A DNA stretch of 64,000 bases from Methanolobus sp. WCC4. GTDB lineage: Archaea > Halobacteriota > Methanosarcinia > Methanosarcinales > Methanosarcinaceae. Where the stretch lies: assembly GCF_038022665.1 (NCBI RefSeq), contig NZ_CP150629.1, positions 2,772,480 to 2,836,479 of the forward strand. Reading direction: 5' to 3'. Made by a program: the position numbers and the translations under genes. Shown here in pieces: positions 62,930 through 64,000 of the stretch (within the stretch, counting starts at the first letter, position 1; every line of letters starts with the position of its first letter). The notes beneath the pieces were generated by a model. That model did no database searches and was not told the DNA's origin. It was given only the letters and a program-made list of their open reading frames with translations.

Positions 62930-63208
62930 TCATATCCTGTGCATGAAGCGGAACACATCTTCGTGCTGGACCTTTACCTCGACTCCCAGCTCAGAACCTT
63001 TTTCCGACATAGCCTGCTGGAAAGCCGAATGATCGAAGCTCTCATCTTTCACCTGTGCAAGCATTATCATGGTGAACAGGTCATCCATAATGGTCTGGCT
63101 GATGTCTACAATATTAACGTTGTATTGCGCCATGACCTGAGTGATACCTGCAACAATACCAACTTTATCAATACCAATAACAGTGATCATAAAACGATTG
63201 GATGACAT
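62930..63208 (-). CDS. ACT-domain protein (UPF0237 family)
   Basis: 92 residues from the Met giving [20 protein letters not shown] with AAGGAA 7 nt upstream. The single ACT domain (betaalphabeta, [20 protein letters not shown]) binds small ligands, typically amino acids. Its stop falls just before the UPF0210 start, so the two are a two-gene operon with likely linked function. Confidence 0.85.
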   Translation of the reverse strand: MSSNRFMITVIGIDKVGIVAGITQVMAQYNVNIVDISQTIMDDLFTMIMLAQVKDESFDHSAFQQAMSEKGSELGVEVKVQHEDVFRFMHRI

Positions 63209-63651
63209 GGATATTTCCTTCATATATAGATGATTTAGAGATAATAAGATAGCATAATAGAAGAGATACTATTTTGACTTTGCCGGTGATAATTTCTGTT
63301 GAATGAACAACATGATACATATAGATATATTACATAGGCAATTATAAAATAATAGCAGAAGCCTCATAAGCAAATGGCACAGGCATAGAGTAATATAATA
63401 CTAATTTAACACTATATGTGAAAAATAGAGTATTAAGAGAAGTATGCAAGAATAAATATCCACAATCCATCACAATAATATACAATTTGGAAAATATTGA
63501 TGCAAATATATATTAACCTCGGAAAATGTTAGAGGGTTACCAAGTCCAAGGAACTCAAGAGCAACAAGGTTTATATAGAATTTTCATAATCATTATTATG
63601 ATGATGGTTTGAACGGCTAAGTTCAGATGATTCAAACAATCAGGAGATACA
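63209..63651 (+). promoter_or_regulatory. Intergenic region with promoter of the DUF5371-like gene
   Basis: About 440 nt, no gene. A clear TATA box (tttatatag, 63570-63578) lies about 75 nt before the start, with ribosome site ggag at 63644. The left part has only AT-rich sequence serving the ACT operon. Confidence 0.5.
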
Positions 63652-63858
63652 ATGGTTAAAATTGTACATGCACAAACCGTACTCACGGAAGATGAACTTG
63701 CGGCTTTAAAGAAGAAATGTAATGAGTCGTCAACGAAAGAAGCCCTGAGCATGGCGGTGCAACATTATCTCGAGTGTGAGTATACTGACCTCGATGATAA
63801 AATGTGGACCAAGAAGCTTGAAAAAGTGGTCCAGAAAAAAAAGCAAAAGAAATTATAG
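63652..63858 (+). CDS. DUF5371-like small protein
   Basis: 68 residues: VHAQTVLTEDELAALKKKCN followed by SSTKEALSMAVQHYLECEY and a Lys-rich tail ending KKKQKKL. This resembles DUF5371, a small archaeal family of unknown role; the helical start resembles RHH-type helices. A cytosolic protein; it lies just before the pilin. Confidence 0.55.
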   Translation: MVKIVHAQTVLTEDELAALKKKCNESSTKEALSMAVQHYLECEYTDLDDKMWTKKLEKVVQKKKQKKL

Positions 63859-63882
63859 CTTTTGAACAAGAGAGGAACAACT

Positions 63883-64000
63883 ATGAGCAAAGCAAACCAA
63901 TTCTTAGATGAGGATGCAGTATCCCCGGTCATCGGTGTAATCCTGATGGTCGCAATCACTGTGATCCTTGCTGCAGTAATCGCAGCATTCGTATTCGGCA
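63883..64000 (+). CDS. Archaeal type IV pilin-like protein, N-terminal part (runs off the right edge)
   Basis: About 39 residues visible: a short prepilin leader, then DEDAVSPVIGVILMVAITVI, the signature of archaeal pilins with the N-terminal pilin domain (DUF1628 type). Cleavage by PibD would precede the hydrophobic stretch. The rest lies outside. Ribosome site agagg upstream. Confidence 0.85.
   Translation, partial: MSKANQFLDEDAVSPVIGVILMVAITVILAAVIAAFVFG

Overview
The window is a methanogenic archaeon chromosome segment, most likely from the Methanosarcinaceae (a Methanolobus-like organism is my guess). The evidence is a proteasome-activating nucleotidase, an FmdE-type protein, a TIGR00304 membrane-protein pair, an archaeal type IV pilin start at the right edge, TATA-box promoters, and bacterial-type UvrB beside archaeal housekeeping genes. 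No ribosomal RNA is present, so the genus is inference.

Layout. 1-9.6 kb: ordinary chromosome (photolyase start, SOUL protein, HAD phosphatase, two paralogous MJ1255-type glycosyltransferases around a PHP phosphoesterase, a CheF-like protein, a SIMPL-domain protein, a 7-TM protein). 9,649-21,927: a 12.3-kb provirus in the 3' end of tRNA-Gly(UCC), bounded by a 15-bp direct repeat. It reads like a filamentous (inovirus-like) archaeal virus: AbrB-like regulator, HUH rolling-circle Rep, a secreted and membrane-anchored adsorption-type protein, a run of 53-103-residue single/double-TM proteins of coat type, a Zot/pI-like morphogenesis ATPase and a tyrosine integrase. Its cargo includes a SIR2-domain defence-type gene and a TPR protein. 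21.9-28.7 kb: chromosome (ABC ATPase, uvrB, membrane proteins, winged-helix protein, PAN, tRNA-Glu).

28,729-50,587: a second, unrelated 21.9-kb integrated element in tRNA-Glu(CUC), bounded by a perfect 27-bp repeat. A short rightward early-type operon (integrase, small unknowns, ribbon-helix-helix protein, zinc ribbon) sits behind an intergenic region with iterons, hairpins and an 18-bp palindrome at a promoter. A tightly overlapping leftward operon of about 30 genes carries a possible replication initiator, Hel308-type helicase, UVR-motif protein, ASCH protein, a frameshifted cytosine methylase, a CPBP protease, many small membrane proteins and four or five large secreted or membrane-anchored beta-rich proteins. 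I see no recognisable capsid fold, terminase or packaging ATPase. It is the best candidate here for an undescribed virus, perhaps with a membrane-containing virion.

50.6-64 kb: an integrase remnant, an Ala-rich coiled-coil protein, a repeat protein with a cysteine-peptidase-like end, a giant poly-HAMP methyl-accepting chemotaxis protein, FmdE, a shikimate-kinase-like enzyme, a UPF0210/ACT pair, a DUF5371-like protein and a truncated pilin. The chemotaxis receptor, the CheF-like protein and the pilin suggest a motile or surface-adherent host.

All functional calls come from reading translated sequence by eye; no database search was run.
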